A stretch of 5,692 nt of DNA from Bacteroidota bacterium (lineage in GTDB: Bacteria; Spirochaetota; Spirochaetia; JABMQR01): contig JABMQR010000290.1 of NCBI GenBank assembly GCA_013202335.1, positions 1 through 5,692 on the forward strand, given 5' to 3'. Shown here in pieces: positions 5,663 to 5,692 of this stretch. Below the pieces are notes generated by a model that worked only from the letters and a program-made list of their open reading frames with translations, made no database searches and was not told where the DNA came from. Position 1 is the first letter of the stretch. Every line of letters begins with the position of its first letter. The position numbers were made by a program, and so were the translations under genes.

Positions 5663-5692
5663 AAATAACACGTCATCTGAGTCGATGTTCCG
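5663..5692 (+). other. Possible left half of a fourth attC site
   Basis: AAATAAC at 5663-5669, followed by ACGTCATCTGAGTCGATG, has the start expected of an attC left box and arm, and lies where cassette 4 needs one. The matching GTT half would fall past the window edge, so folding cannot be tested. The preceding 5557-5662 holds no gene; it contains a CCCC/GGGG inverted repeat (5587-5604) without a T-run. Confidence 0.3.

Overview
The window is a stretch of a mobile integron-type gene-cassette array. Unrelated genes, all on the + strand, are separated by 59-60 bp imperfect palindromes with the layout of attC recombination sites (about 2116-2175, 3278-3337 and 4752-4810). No integrase gene or attI site is visible, so this is an internal part of an array. 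The mixed base composition (a very AT-rich gene next to more balanced ones), non-ATG starts and unrelated neighbouring functions fit a chromosomal integron of an environmental or host-associated bacterium. The species cannot be named from the sequence. Spirochaetes such as Treponema are among the groups known to carry such arrays, but that is only a possibility.

Layout. Positions 1-22 and 1747-2112 are the two visible pieces of one gene, probably a thymidylate-kinase-like P-loop kinase. It has been split by a complete 1.72 kb IS1634-type (IS4-related) insertion sequence (23-1746) with perfect terminal inverted repeats, an intact DDE transposase on the minus strand and an AATT target duplication. 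Removing the element and one AATT restores the reading frame. attC-1 follows the kinase. Cassette 2 (about 2170-3331) has its own promoter, a roughly 145-nt leader and a PhnP-like metallo-beta-lactamase-fold hydrolase. Cassette 3 (about 3332-4804) is a two-gene cassette, an NTF2/SnoaL-like protein translationally coupled to a NIF3-family dinuclear-metal protein. Cassette 4 (from about 4805) holds a class I SAM methyltransferase with a GTG start. Its attC should lie at or just past the right edge, and a possible first half is seen at 5663-5692.

The genes do not form an obvious pathway; what joins them is the recombination system. The clearest regulatory logic is inside the insertion sequence. 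Its transposase ribosome binding site lies in the 3' arm of a strong hairpin, while a well-formed promoter has its -10 box in the hairpin loop. Self-initiated transcripts would therefore lack the 5' arm, but read-through transcripts from outside would hide the ribosome binding site. A copy of the terminal inverted repeat overlaps the same promoter, suggesting autoregulation by the transposase.
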